Source: a gamma proteobacterium symbiont of Ctena orbiculata (GTDB taxonomy: Bacteria > Pseudomonadota > Gammaproteobacteria > Chromatiales > Chromatiaceae). From it: 60,611 nucleotides of DNA. Below are positions 29,753-39,213 of this stretch, piece after piece. The DNA is taken from contig QBVD01000024.1 of the NCBI GenBank assembly GCA_003058525.1, forward strand, positions 1 through 60,611, written 5' to 3'. Each line of letters begins with the position of its first letter. Position 1 is the first letter of the stretch. The notes beneath the pieces are model-generated. The model searched no databases. It was not told the origin of the DNA and saw nothing but the letters and a program-made list of their open reading frames with translations. Made by a program: the position numbers and the translations under genes.

Positions 29753-31276
29753 ATGACACCCCAACGCAAAAAAAAGCTGAACCTGAAGCAGCGCTATGCG
29801 CTGATGACCAGAGGTCTGGACTGGGAGACCAGCTACCAGAAGATGGACGATGTCTTTCCCTACGATACCTTCGAGGGGATCAAGATCACCGACTGGTCGA
29901 AGTGGGAGGATCCCTTCCGCCTGACTATGGATGCCTACTGGAAGTACCAGGGCGAGAAGGAGCGCAAGCTCTACGCGGTGCTCGACTCGTTTGCCCAGAA
30001 CAACGGCCAGTTGGGTATCTCCGATGCCCGTTATGTAAATGCCATCAAGCTGTTTCTTACCGGTGTCACGCCGCTGGAGTACCAGGCCCATCGCCACTTC
30101 GCGCACCTGGGCCGGCATATTCGGGGTGTGGGTCCGAGAGTGGCGGCGCAGATGCAGTCCCTGGATGAGCTGCGCCATGCACAGACCCAGATCCATACCA
30201 TCAGTCACTACAACAAGTATTTCGACGGCTTCGCCGAATTCCCTCACATGCATGATCGTGTCTGGTATCTGTCTGTACCCAAGTCGTTCTTTGACGATGC
30301 CTGTAGCGCCGGTCCCTTCGAGTTCTTCACGGCAATCTCATTCGCCTTCGAGTATGTGCTGACCAACTTGCTGTTCGTCCCCTTTATGTCCGGCGCAGCC
30401 TATAACGGCGATCTGGCCACGGTGACCTTCGGTTTCTCCGCCCAGTCGGATGAGGCGCGCCACATGACTTTGGGCATCGAGGTGATCAAATTCATGCTGG
30501 AGCAGCATCCCGACAATCTGCCCATCGTGCAGAAGTGGGTGGACAAGTGGTTCTGGCGTGGCCACAAAATGCTGGGTCTGGTGGCGATGATGATGGATTA
30601 CATGCTGCCCAAACGCATCATGTCCTGGAAGGAGGCCTGGGAGATCTACTTCACCGAGGCGGGCGGTGCGCTGTTCGAGGATCTCTCGCGTTACGGTCTT
30701 CGTGTGCCCAAGTATGCCGATATCGCTACCGATGAGGCGGAGCATATCTCTCACCAGAACTGGGCGATCTTCTATCAATACACCCAGGCGGCGGGTTTCC
30801 ACACCTGGCTGCCCAGCGAAGAGGAGATGGCCTGGCTGTCGGAGAAGTATCCCAATACCTTCGATAAGTACTACCGTCCACGCTTCGAGATGTGGCGGGA
30901 GATGGAGGCCAAGGGTGAACGATTCTACAACAATGCGTTGCCCCAGCTTTGCCAGACCTGCCAGATACCCATGGGCTACACGGAGCCTGGAGATCCGACC
31001 AGGATCGGGTTTCGCAGCAGTGTTTATAAAGGCGATCGTTACCATTTCTGTTCCGATGGCTGTAAGGACATCTTCGACAACGAGCCGGAGAAGTTCTCAC
31101 AGGCCTGGTTGCCGGTACATCAGATCTTCCAGGGTAACTGCGGAGGCGCGGAACTGAGTGACGTCCTCAAGTGGTACCACATGGAAAACGGTACAGACAA
31201 CATGGACTACACGGGTTCGCCGGACCAGAAACAGTGGGATGCCTGGCAGTCAGCGCGTAAGCGGGTGGCCGGTTAA
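29753..31276 (+). CDS. dmpN: Phenol hydroxylase catalytic alpha subunit DmpN (P3)
   Basis: This 507-residue subunit carries the carboxylate-bridged diiron centre that hydroxylates phenol to catechol. The six expected ligands are visible: Glu109, Glu139, His142, Glu200, Glu234 and His237 (two ExxH motifs, DELRH and DEARH). A C-terminal YHS-type segment with CQTC and CSDGC is present and probably binds zinc. The length is normal. The ATG is preceded by GGAGGAG. The neighbours dmpKLM and dmpO are in canonical order. Confidence 0.97.
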   Translation: MTPQRKKKLNLKQRYALMTRGLDWETSYQKMDDVFPYDTFEGIKITDWSKWEDPFRLTMDAYWKYQGEKERKLYAVLDSFAQNNGQLGISDARYVNAIKLFLTGVTPLEYQAHRHFAHLGRHIRGVGPRVAAQMQSLDELRHAQTQIHTISHYNKYFDGFAEFPHMHDRVWYLSVPKSFFDDACSAGPFEFFTAISFAFEYVLTNLLFVPFMSGAAYNGDLATVTFGFSAQSDEARHMTLGIEVIKFMLEQHPDNLPIVQKWVDKWFWRGHKMLGLVAMMMDYMLPKRIMSWKEAWEIYFTEAGGALFEDLSRYGLRVPKYADIATDEAEHISHQNWAIFYQYTQAAGFHTWLPSEEEMAWLSEKYPNTFDKYYRPRFEMWREMEAKGERFYNNALPQLCQTCQIPMGYTEPGDPTRIGFRSSVYKGDRYHFCSDGCKDIFDNEPEKFSQAWLPVHQIFQGNCGGAELSDVLKWYHMENGTDNMDYTGSPDQKQWDAWQSARKRVAG

Positions 31277-31356
31277 AGCAACGATAGACGCCTTCCGATA
31301 CCCGGTTTCTATGGTCTGGATGGCGAAAGAAGATTTTTTACAAAGAGGAGAGAGTC

Positions 31357-31725
31357 ATGGCTGTTGTCGCCCTCAAACCCGGATACGCGGATGCTGTCGA
31401 GATCCGCGACAGAAAAGAGAATTTTCATGGTAACCAGGTGGTATATCTGCATTGGGAGGAGCATCTCAGTTTTTGCGCTGCAACCGCTTTTCCTTTGTCT
31501 CCCGATATGCCTTTCGGCGCACTGGCCGAGCAACTGATACCGCAGTACTACGGCATGCACCCCGACTTTGGGTTGATCGACTGGGATCGTGTGGAGTGGA
31601 AGATCAATGGTGAGGCGTCAACGCCTGATATGGGCAAGAGCCTCGCGGAGAACGGTGTCGATCATAAAACCCTTGTCTGTTTTCGCACCCCTGGTCTGAA
31701 TGGTTACAAGGGGTCATGTTCATAA
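31357..31725 (+). CDS. dmpO: Phenol hydroxylase gamma subunit DmpO (P4)
   Basis: This 122-residue third structural subunit of the oxygenase hexamer (phenol hydroxylase conserved C-terminal family) has motifs HPDFGLIDWD and the C-terminal CFRTPGLNGYKG. AGAGGAGAGAG precedes the ATG. There is an 80-nt gap after dmpN. In Pseudomonas dmpP would follow; here catechol dioxygenase follows and dmpP lies 7.5 kb away. Confidence 0.93.
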   Translation: MAVVALKPGYADAVEIRDRKENFHGNQVVYLHWEEHLSFCAATAFPLSPDMPFGALAEQLIPQYYGMHPDFGLIDWDRVEWKINGEASTPDMGKSLAENGVDHKTLVCFRTPGLNGYKGSCS

Positions 31726-31816
31726 CACACATCAAGATCCGCAGTTGATGAGTGCGGGTCATTAATAGGTAAATCATCACCGTGGTGATCTGCGGTGTCC
31801 AAAGGAGGATTGAGTG

Positions 31817-32737
31817 ATGGCGATTAAAGGCGTTTTACGTCCAGGACATATCTCTTTGCGTGTGCTGGATCTGGATGAGGCTCTTGTTCATTACAAGGAC
31901 CGGCTGGGATTGTTGGAAACGGACCGGGACGATCATGGCCGTGTCTACTTGAAAGGATGGGATGAACAGGACTGGTTCTCTGTTGTATTGCGTGAAGCGG
32001 ATACGACCGGGATGGATTTTATGGGCTTCAAGGTCGATAGCAGGGAGACAATGGATGAGCTTGAGGGCAAGCTCAAGGCATTCGGCTGCAATGTCGAACG
32101 TGTGCCGGCCAATGAGCTGAATCACTGTGGCGAGCGGGTACGTTTCGATTCCCCCACCGGTCACATGTTCGAGCTGTATGCGGAAAAGGAAGTGAAAGGC
32201 ACCGATATGGGGCGGGTCAATCCTGAGCCCTGGCCGGATAATCTCAAAGGCATGCAGGTACAACGTTTCGATCACTGTCTGCTGTATGGCGATGATCTGG
32301 ATGGCAGCATCAAAATGTTCAAAGAGGTATTGGGTTTCAGTGAGTCGGAGAAAGTGATGGATGGAGAGCTCCAACTGGCCTCCTTCCTCACCTGCGGTAT
32401 GAAGGCCCACGACCTGGCGCTGATCCGTCATCAGGATAAAGGCAAGCTCCATCATGCTTCATTCCTGCTCGGTTCCTGGGAAGAGGTGTTAAGGGCCGCC
32501 GATATCATCGGCAAGCATAAGATATCCATCGATATCGGTCCCACCCGGCACGGTATCACCCGTGGCAGAACCATCTATTTCTTCGATCCCTCAGGCAACC
32601 GCAATGAAGTCTTTCATGGCTCTTATGACTGGTATCCTGACCATGAACCCATCACTTGGACAGCGGATGAGCTGGGTGGCGCCATCTTCTATCACGACCA
32701 GAAACTCAATGAACGCTTTCTCACCGTAGTAACCTGA
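31817..32737 (+). CDS. dmpB: Catechol 2,3-dioxygenase (extradiol, DmpB/XylE type)
   Basis: The enzyme opens catechol between C2 and C3 to 2-hydroxymuconic semialdehyde using Fe(II). It has 306 residues with two vicinal-oxygen-chelate domains. The iron ligands are His153 (FDHCLL), His213 (LHHASF) and Glu264 (RNEVF), within one residue of XylE numbering. The DIGPTRHG and [12 protein letters not shown] signatures are intact. ATG 31817 is 8 nt after AGGAGG. A strong terminator follows, so this is the last gene of the sigma-54 operon. Confidence 0.96.
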   Translation: MAIKGVLRPGHISLRVLDLDEALVHYKDRLGLLETDRDDHGRVYLKGWDEQDWFSVVLREADTTGMDFMGFKVDSRETMDELEGKLKAFGCNVERVPANELNHCGERVRFDSPTGHMFELYAEKEVKGTDMGRVNPEPWPDNLKGMQVQRFDHCLLYGDDLDGSIKMFKEVLGFSESEKVMDGELQLASFLTCGMKAHDLALIRHQDKGKLHHASFLLGSWEEVLRAADIIGKHKISIDIGPTRHGITRGRTIYFFDPSGNRNEVFHGSYDWYPDHEPITWTADELGGAIFYHDQKLNERFLTVVT

Positions 32738-32761
32738 TCGATTGCCGGATATTGGCACTGT

Positions 32762-32784
32762 AAAGCCCCGCATGCGGGGCTTTT
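32762..32784 (+). terminator. Rho-independent terminator after catechol 2,3-dioxygenase
   Basis: AAAGCCCCGC and GCGGGGCTTT form a nearly perfect palindrome around AT, followed by T. The placement 25 nt after the stop codon closes the phenol hydroxylase operon. The rest of the 325-bp gap to the next start is AT-rich, with a T9 run near 32932, and should hold the promoter of the sensory gene. Confidence 0.92.
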
Positions 32785-33062
32785 GCTATGGGATATGGAA
32801 AAGGACGTATTGATTTTATACGCAGCGCAGTCGATTTTAATTCCTATGAGATATGTTACTTACGATTCGTGATATATCTGCGCGTCACTTAAAAGCAAGA
32901 GCCGAATTTATCTCCTGAACCAACCCTGTTTTTTTTTTCAGGCTGATCTACTATCAAATAAGATGAAGTTTTTCTGGAAGGAGTTATTTAGTTAATAAAC
33001 AGGGTCTTATATCAACAAGGATCCAATGATTATTGACCTGCCCATTTGCTGTTAAATCTGTA

Positions 33063-36000
33063 ATGAACTTTAAAGCGCCAGGTCAACTCCTCATCGGTAT
33101 CTTGCTGCTGCTTTTCTGCAGTGTCTTGGCAGGAGAGGTGCCGATACGCGAAAAACAGATTCATCTGCTCTACTCTGATCATCCCGGATTCCCTAAACCG
33201 CCTGCCGATAATGCATTGGACTATGTAATCGGCCTTGGCGCATCCCGGGTTACAGAAGCACCCAAGGTGTTTCTGGACGTCAACGACGTCAAGAATGCCC
33301 TGATGTTGGTGGATCGGCCTGACAATACCGGTGTGGTTGAGGCCCCCTCAATCAGCGAGACCATAGATTTTGACAATCCCTATCGGACCTATTTTCTCTA
33401 TACCCTGTCAGGTCTGGGTGCCTTGTTGGTGCTTGTCTTCATATCGTTTCCATTAGTGAGAAAATATCGGCAACTCAACCGTGCGATCATAAAACGCGAG
33501 CAGCAGTACCGTACTATCGTCGAGAACAGTCATGACGGTATCTGGCAGATCGACGGCGAGGGCAATACAACCTTCGTCAACCAGACCATGGCGGATATGT
33601 TCGGATATAAAACCGATGAGATGATGGGCAGATCTTTTTATGACTTCATGGATCAAGAGGCGACCAAGATAGCCCGGGAATATCTTCAACGGAGACAAAG
33701 AGGTATCGCTGAATCTCATGATTTCAGGTTTCGGCACAAAAAAGGACATGATATATGGACCCGAATGAATACGGGGCCCATTAAGGATGGCGATGGAAGG
33801 TTTGTCGGTGCCCTTGCCATGGTAAGCGATATTACTGAGGCGAGAAAAGAACGGTTGCGATTGAAGGAGAGTGAGGAGAACTTTCGGCAGTTGACCCACA
33901 CCATTCGAGAGGTCTTTTGGTTGGGATCACCGGATTGGCAAGAGGTTTACTACGTCAGCCCGGGTTATGAGTTGTTGTGGGGTAGAAGCTGTCAGAGTCT
34001 GTATGATGAGGCTACCAGTTGGAGCGAGGCATTGCCACGTGAGGATTTCGAACGTGTTGAGAGTTTTCTTACAGAGCATTTACAAGAACCCTGGGAAGAA
34101 CTGAACTTTCCAGAATACCGTGTGATTCGTCCAAACGGTGAAGTACGCTGGGTCGATGCCAAGGCATTTGCCGTTTACGATGAGTCGGGAAAAATCTATC
34201 GTATCGCCGGTATCGCAGAGGATATCACGCAACGAAAAAACAACGAACTTAAGATCTATCATCGCCTCGAACTTGAAAAGCTGATTTCAAAACAGGCTTC
34301 CATATTGCTGGATAGTGCTGTTGATGAGCTTGATCAAAGACTGGCCAGCTTGCTGAAACAGATCGGTAAATTTTCCGCAAGCGATCGCACCTATCTTTTT
34401 CAGTTCGATTGGGATCATGCCACCATGTCGAATACCCATGAGTGGTGTGCCGAAGACGTGGTGGCGCAAAAAGAGAACATGCAAAAACTTCCCCTCTCCG
34501 GTTTTGAATATTTCCTGGAGCAGCTTAAGCAGGACAAGCCGCTTTTTATCGAATCCCTCGATGATCTGCCGGAAGAGAGTGGTGAATTCAGGCAGCTTTT
34601 GGGCGAACTGGAGATTATGTCACTATTGGTGATGCCAATCCGCATCGACCAGGCGCTCATCGGCTTTATAGGTTTCGATACCATTTCTGTCAGTTCAACC
34701 TGGCAACAAGAGGATATTCTGTTACTTCATGCAATTGCAGACGTGCTGGCCAGCGCCATGAGACGCCAACGTAGCGAAGTCGCTCTGCGCGATTCACGCC
34801 GTACCGTGCAGACTTTGCTGGATAATCTCCCGGGCGCGGCCTATCGCTGTAAAAAAGATCAGTATTGGAGCATGATCTTTATCAGTGACGGCATTACTGA
34901 AATCACAGGTTATAAACCGTCGGAATTGATTAATAATCAGCTGCTGAGCTATGCCGATGTGATTCATCCGAAGGACAGAGGAATAGTGTCAAAGCAGATA
35001 ACGGCTGCAATCGACAAAGGTGTTACCTTCGAAATCGAATACAGGATATTCGACCTTTGGCAGAGAGAGCGCTGGATTTGGGAAAGAGGGGCTCTGGTTG
35101 AGTCAAAAGACGGTACACCCTTACTCGAAGGTTTTATCTCCGATATAACCGATCGCAAGCAGGTTGAAAGTGCGCTGCAAGCGAGCGAAGACTATCAGCG
35201 CCTGCTCATGAACTCGACGGCAGAGGGTATTTTCAGTCTTGACGAACACGGTCTCTGCTCCAGTGTAAACCAGGCTGCTCTGGCGCAGTTGGGTTATGGC
35301 AGTGAACAGGAGCTGATTGATCAGCCGATGCATCAGCTGATACACCATTCGCATGCGGATGGTTCAGATTATCCAAGCGAGCAGTGTCCTATCTTCAAAG
35401 CCTTCAACAGCGGTGAACAGATTCATGTGGATAGCGAGGTTTTCTGGCGCAAGGACGGTACCAGCATTCCGGCCGAATACTGGTCGTATCCACTGATCAA
35501 ACAAGGGAAGATCCGGGGGGCTGTAGTTACCTTTATCGATATCACCGAACGGAAATTCAATGAAGAGGTGTTGGAATCAAGGGTGAAGTTGCATGAATAT
35601 GCGCAGGGGCATACTGCCAACGAACTGCTGGTGTTTGCGCTGGATGTGGCTTGTGAAATGACCGACAGCAAAATCGGCTTTTACCACTTTCTCGAGGATG
35701 ATCAGAAAACCCTCACGTTGCAAGCCTGGTCAAGCGAGACGACCGAAAGTTTTTGCCAGGCTGTGGGAGAGGGATTGCATTACGATATCGATGATGCGGG
35801 TGTCTGGGCCGATGCGGTGAGAGAGAGACACCCGGTTATCCACAACGACTATACTTCGTTGCCTCATCGACGCGGGCTGCCTGAAGACCACGCCGAGGTA
35901 ACTTGCGAACTCTGTGTGCCGGTGTTCAAGGGCGACAAGATCGTCGCCATCATGGGGGTGGGCAATCGTGCCCGGCAAAACTATGACAGACACGATGTGG

Positions 36001-37802
36001 AGAAGGTGAGCCGGGTTGCGGAACTGGCTTGGGATATCGTCGAAAACAAGTTGATTGAAGACCAGCTGGAACAGAATCGCCAGCAGCTCAGTACCATACT
36101 TGATACGGTCAAGGAGGCGGTCGCGCTTTGGGATGACCGCGCCAGACTGCGGTATGCCAATTCCGGATTCTTCTCATTGCTGAACCTATCCATCGAACTG
36201 TGGGATAGAGAAGCAACCGTCGGAAAGACGATAGGCGAACTGGTTCCTCAGGCCTCACCACTGAAAACGATTGAGTCGATGTTGATCCGATTATTGTCTC
36301 GTGGGGAGTCGATTGAAAATATTCCCATGGAGATCGAGGGGAAAGGACAGGAATCCATATGGATCGGACTGACTATTCATGCGCTTTACGATAGTGGCAC
36401 TGGTAGGGCCATCGGGGCGGTTTCGTCCATATTGGACATCACCGAGCAGAAAAGCCATGAGCATCGGCTGGAGCAGTTGGCCCATTTTGATAATCTTACA
36501 CGGCTGCCCAACCGTCTGCTGGCTATCGATCGTCTGCGACAGATGATCGCAAGAGTCAGGCGTACTGGTGAAATGATGGCGGTTTGCTATCTCGATCTGG
36601 ATGGGTTCAAGGCTGTGAATGATACGTTTGGACACGAGGCGGGTGATGATCTATTAAGGGAAACGGCTCAGCGGCTGACCTTGTGCATACGTGACGGAGA
36701 TACGGTAGCCCGTTTGGGTGGTGACGAGTTCCTGATTCTATTGGCCGACCTTAAGGATCAGCAGGAGAGTCAGTTCATTCTCAAGCGTATCCTGGGGATG
36801 ACCACAAAACCCTACGTTGTTACCGGAGGCATTCAGTCGACAGTAACCGCCAGTCTCGGCGTCACTCTTTTTCCCAATGATAATTCGGAACCTGATGAGT
36901 TGATTCGACATGCTGACCAGGCAATGTATATGGCGAAGGAATCGGGAAAGAACTGCTACAAGTTCTTCTACAAGGATTTCGAACAGCGGGTCAAGGCGCA
37001 GGAGGAGACACTTGGCGAAATCATCAATGCCATGGGTAGCGATCAATTCATTGTCTACTATCAACCGGTGCTCGATTGTCGGGCTGGTCGGGTTATTGCC
37101 GCAGAGGCATTGATACGCTGGGATCATCCCATATTGGGTTTGCTTGAGCCGGCAGAGTTTCTGCCGCTGATCAACAAAAGTGAAGTGATGCTGTCGCTCA
37201 CAGATCAAGTTATCGAGCAGGTGGTCTTGCTGATCAAGCAATTGATAACCGAGGATTCGACATTCTCGATCGGTATCAATATCTTTCCGGAACTATGCCT
37301 CGATCCGGTATTTTTCAAAAAGCTGCAAAAACATGTAAAGAATTTGGACCGGCGTCAGCGTTCCCTAATACAGCTGGAGATTTCCGAGCAGGTCGTTACA
37401 TCCCATTTCACTCAGACAGAACGATTTATCGACGATTGTCTCGACATGGGTATTGAATGTGTGCTCGACGACTTCGGTGTCGGCAATACTTCTATTCAGC
37501 AGCTTTCACGGCTCCAGGTCAGAACGATCAAGGTGGATCGTACTCTGACGCAGAAAATGCTTTTGGATGAGCGCCAGTATGCGTTAATCAAAACCATGTT
37601 GAATATGGCCAATGACTTCAATCGCATGGTGGTGGTACAGGGAGTCGAAGAGGAGCGACAGATGGCTACACTGCTGTCGTTGGGTTGTAGCTGTATGCAG
37701 GGTTTCCTTTTTTCAGAAGCGATGTCATCAGAGGATTTCACTCATTGGCTGACATTGACCACGGACTCAAAAGATTGGGTACGACGCTTCGTAATGACAT
37801 AG
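33063..37802 (+). CDS. Membrane PAS/GAF sensor with GGDEF and EAL domains
   Basis: There are 1579 residues. In order: signal-like segment (about 9-24), short periplasmic region, TM (about 110-132), PAS (149), PAS (274), GAF (400), PAS (578), PAS (711), GAF (840), PAS (1006), GGDEF (about 1136-1305) and EAL (about 1325-1570). Numbers mark where each begins. GGDEF at 1219-1223 is intact with an inhibitory site RDGD at 1210-1213. EAL is at 1348-1350; LEISE, LDDFGVGN, the Lys of IKVD and the Glu of GVE are kept, while AEGVE reads VQGVE. It may both make and break cyclic di-GMP. ATG 33063 leads into the hydrophobic segment; a TTG 30 nt earlier is less likely. A hemerythrin gene follows after 11 nt. 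Confidence 0.9.
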   Translation: MNFKAPGQLLIGILLLLFCSVLAGEVPIREKQIHLLYSDHPGFPKPPADNALDYVIGLGASRVTEAPKVFLDVNDVKNALMLVDRPDNTGVVEAPSISETIDFDNPYRTYFLYTLSGLGALLVLVFISFPLVRKYRQLNRAIIKREQQYRTIVENSHDGIWQIDGEGNTTFVNQTMADMFGYKTDEMMGRSFYDFMDQEATKIAREYLQRRQRGIAESHDFRFRHKKGHDIWTRMNTGPIKDGDGRFVGALAMVSDITEARKERLRLKESEENFRQLTHTIREVFWLGSPDWQEVYYVSPGYELLWGRSCQSLYDEATSWSEALPREDFERVESFLTEHLQEPWEELNFPEYRVIRPNGEVRWVDAKAFAVYDESGKIYRIAGIAEDITQRKNNELKIYHRLELEKLISKQASILLDSAVDELDQRLASLLKQIGKFSASDRTYLFQFDWDHATMSNTHEWCAEDVVAQKENMQKLPLSGFEYFLEQLKQDKPLFIESLDDLPEESGEFRQLLGELEIMSLLVMPIRIDQALIGFIGFDTISVSSTWQQEDILLLHAIADVLASAMRRQRSEVALRDSRRTVQTLLDNLPGAAYRCKKDQYWSMIFISDGITEITGYKPSELINNQLLSYADVIHPKDRGIVSKQITAAIDKGVTFEIEYRIFDLWQRERWIWERGALVESKDGTPLLEGFISDITDRKQVESALQASEDYQRLLMNSTAEGIFSLDEHGLCSSVNQAALAQLGYGSEQELIDQPMHQLIHHSHADGSDYPSEQCPIFKAFNSGEQIHVDSEVFWRKDGTSIPAEYWSYPLIKQGKIRGAVVTFIDITERKFNEEVLESRVKLHEYAQGHTANELLVFALDVACEMTDSKIGFYHFLEDDQKTLTLQAWSSETTESFCQAVGEGLHYDIDDAGVWADAVRERHPVIHNDYTSLPHRRGLPEDHAEVTCELCVPVFKGDKIVAIMGVGNRARQNYDRHDVEKVSRVAELAWDIVENKLIEDQLEQNRQQLSTILDTVKEAVALWDDRARLRYANSGFFSLLNLSIELWDREATVGKTIGELVPQASPLKTIESMLIRLLSRGESIENIPMEIEGKGQESIWIGLTIHALYDSGTGRAIGAVSSILDITEQKSHEHRLEQLAHFDNLTRLPNRLLAIDRLRQMIARVRRTGEMMAVCYLDLDGFKAVNDTFGHEAGDDLLRETAQRLTLCIRDGDTVARLGGDEFLILLADLKDQQESQFILKRILGMTTKPYVVTGGIQSTVTASLGVTLFPNDNSEPDELIRHADQAMYMAKESGKNCYKFFYKDFEQRVKAQEETLGEIINAMGSDQFIVYYQPVLDCRAGRVIAAEALIRWDHPILGLLEPAEFLPLINKSEVMLSLTDQVIEQVVLLIKQLITEDSTFSIGINIFPELCLDPVFFKKLQKHVKNLDRRQRSLIQLEISEQVVTSHFTQTERFIDDCLDMGIECVLDDFGVGNTSIQQLSRLQVRTIKVDRTLTQKMLLDERQYALIKTMLNMANDFNRMVVVQGVEEERQMATLLSLGCSCMQGFLFSEAMSSEDFTHWLTLTTDSKDWVRRFVMT

Positions 37803-37813
37803 AGGATAGGTGA

Positions 37814-38278
37814 ATGTCTGAAACGAAATACAAATATGAGCCCTTTGTCTGGAGTGATTGGATGTCTACCGGGGTTGAGGTGATCGATACCCAGCATCAG
37901 AATCTGTTGAATATGGTGAATGACGCCTACAACAGCATCACCGAGACGACCAGCCCCATGACCTTTCAAAGAATTACCAAGGAACTGCTGAGCTACGCCA
38001 TCTATCACTTCCAGACAGAAGAGTCACTGATGAAGGAGTATGATTATTTTGGTGAACGATCGGAGGATGCGGCGCAGCATATCAAAGAACATCGTGATTT
38101 TTCGGCAAAAATAGTCGCCGTAAGAAAAACATTCAATTCCGGCGATCGGGATCAGATCATTCCAGTACTGGAATTTCTGCAAACCTGGATTGCCAGCCAT
38201 ACCCAGAAAGTGGATATAAAATTAGGGGCATTCATTCAGGCAAAGGAGGCGGAGAGGCCGTCGTCAAATACAGATTGA
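37814..38278 (+). CDS. Bacteriohemerythrin
   Basis: This 154-residue protein binds O2 at a non-heme diiron site. Ligands are visible in DTQHQNL, YHFQTEESLM (HxxxE), HIKEHRDF and WIASHTQKVD (HxxxxD). It lies 11 nt after the GGDEF/EAL gene and is probably co-transcribed with it, which suggests oxygen storage or sensing linked to cyclic di-GMP signalling or oxygen supply to the oxygenases. Confidence 0.93.
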   Translation: MSETKYKYEPFVWSDWMSTGVEVIDTQHQNLLNMVNDAYNSITETTSPMTFQRITKELLSYAIYHFQTEESLMKEYDYFGERSEDAAQHIKEHRDFSAKIVAVRKTFNSGDRDQIIPVLEFLQTWIASHTQKVDIKLGAFIQAKEAERPSSNTD

Positions 38279-38317
38279 TTCGCGTGCCAAGTTTCTTTGC
38301 CTGTCAGAAAACATTTT

Positions 38318-39022
38318 TTATGCAATCTCCTGTTCTCTGTGCGCCTCTTCCCGCAGCACTTTCAGTGTGATTTCAGCCGTTCTCATGATGTGCTGCTCGA
38401 TCGCATCACAGGCTCGCTTGCCATCCCTGGCCAAAGCCGCGTTACGCAGCTCTTTATGTTCCTGGTGCAGGTCACGGGGAATCTCGGTGCTCAGGGCAAT
38501 GTTTCTGTAGCGTTTGTGTTGATCGTAGAGAATGCCATAGAAGCGGCGCAGCCATTTTGAACTGCAGCCTGCGATCAGCGCTTCGTGAAAATCATGATTG
38601 CGGATCTCCCATTCGGCAGGGTCCCTTTCCTCCGATTCTTCAACCTTTTCCAGCTGATAGAAGGCGGCGACAATCCGAGATTCCCAGGCATCATCACCCT
38701 GCTCAATGCTCTGACAGAGTGCCTGCTTCTCAAGCAGGATTCGCAGTTGTGTTATGTCTGCCAGATCCGCTTCGGACATCGGGGCGACGCGAAAACCGCG
38801 CTGCCCTTCCGCAGTAACGAAGCCATCCGCTGTGAGTCGGCTCAGGGCCTCGCGCAGGGGGCTTGCGCCGACACCGTAGGCAGTGCGCAGGTGTTCAATG
38901 CGCAGTTTCTCGTCCGGCTGCAATTCACCATGAATGATATCTGATCTGAGCTGCAGATAGGCCTGGTCGGACAGTGTCTTGGCTCCGTTCGGTTCAGCTT
39001 GTTCGTTGTAAGTTCTTGCCAT
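38318..39022 (-). CDS. GntR family (FadR subfamily) regulator, probable repressor of the meta-pathway operon
   Basis: There are 234 residues with an N-terminal GntR winged helix (SDQAYLQLRSDIIHGELQPDEKLR onward, recognition helix ASPLREALSRL) and a C-terminal FCD ligand domain. The metal-site His residues in NHDFHEALI and IEQHIMRTAE are present. It is divergent from the dmpP operon with a 191-bp intergenic region rich in TATCGATA palindromes. In Comamonas a GntR-type protein, AphS, represses phenol genes; a similar role here is inferred from position. Confidence 0.88.
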   Translation of the reverse strand: MARTYNEQAEPNGAKTLSDQAYLQLRSDIIHGELQPDEKLRIEHLRTAYGVGASPLREALSRLTADGFVTAEGQRGFRVAPMSEADLADITQLRILLEKQALCQSIEQGDDAWESRIVAAFYQLEKVEESEERDPAEWEIRNHDFHEALIAGCSSKWLRRFYGILYDQHKRYRNIALSTEIPRDLHQEHKELRNAALARDGKRACDAIEQHIMRTAEITLKVLREEAHREQEIA

Positions 39023-39141
39023 AACTGTTTTTTTCCATCTGATGACCTGAAAGATATCTGCTCTTTACCCTACCTGCTATGTAGGATGCATGACACTGAC
39101 TTTTGTCAATATTTTAGTCGAACATAATAAATTTACAAAAA

Positions 39142-39197
39142 TATCGATAATATTCTTGCAAATCGATAAAATATCGCTATTCTTAAGTTTATCGATA
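39142..39197. promoter_or_regulatory. Cluster of TATCGATA palindromes upstream of dmpP
   Basis: TATCGATA occurs at 39142-39149 and 39190-39197, with the near copy AATCGATA at 39161-39168. Centres are 19 and 29 bp apart. The last copy ends 16 bp before the dmpP ATG, where a bound protein would block transcription or initiation. The same octamer appears three times upstream of the DUF1302 gene. Confidence 0.7.
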
Positions 39198-39213
39198 TTT
39201 TGGAGCGTTGAAT

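Noticed and set aside
32753-32775. A second sigma-54-like box (TTGGCAC) after the catechol dioxygenase gene
   Set aside because: The GC element is one base too close and the sequence is part of the terminator stem.
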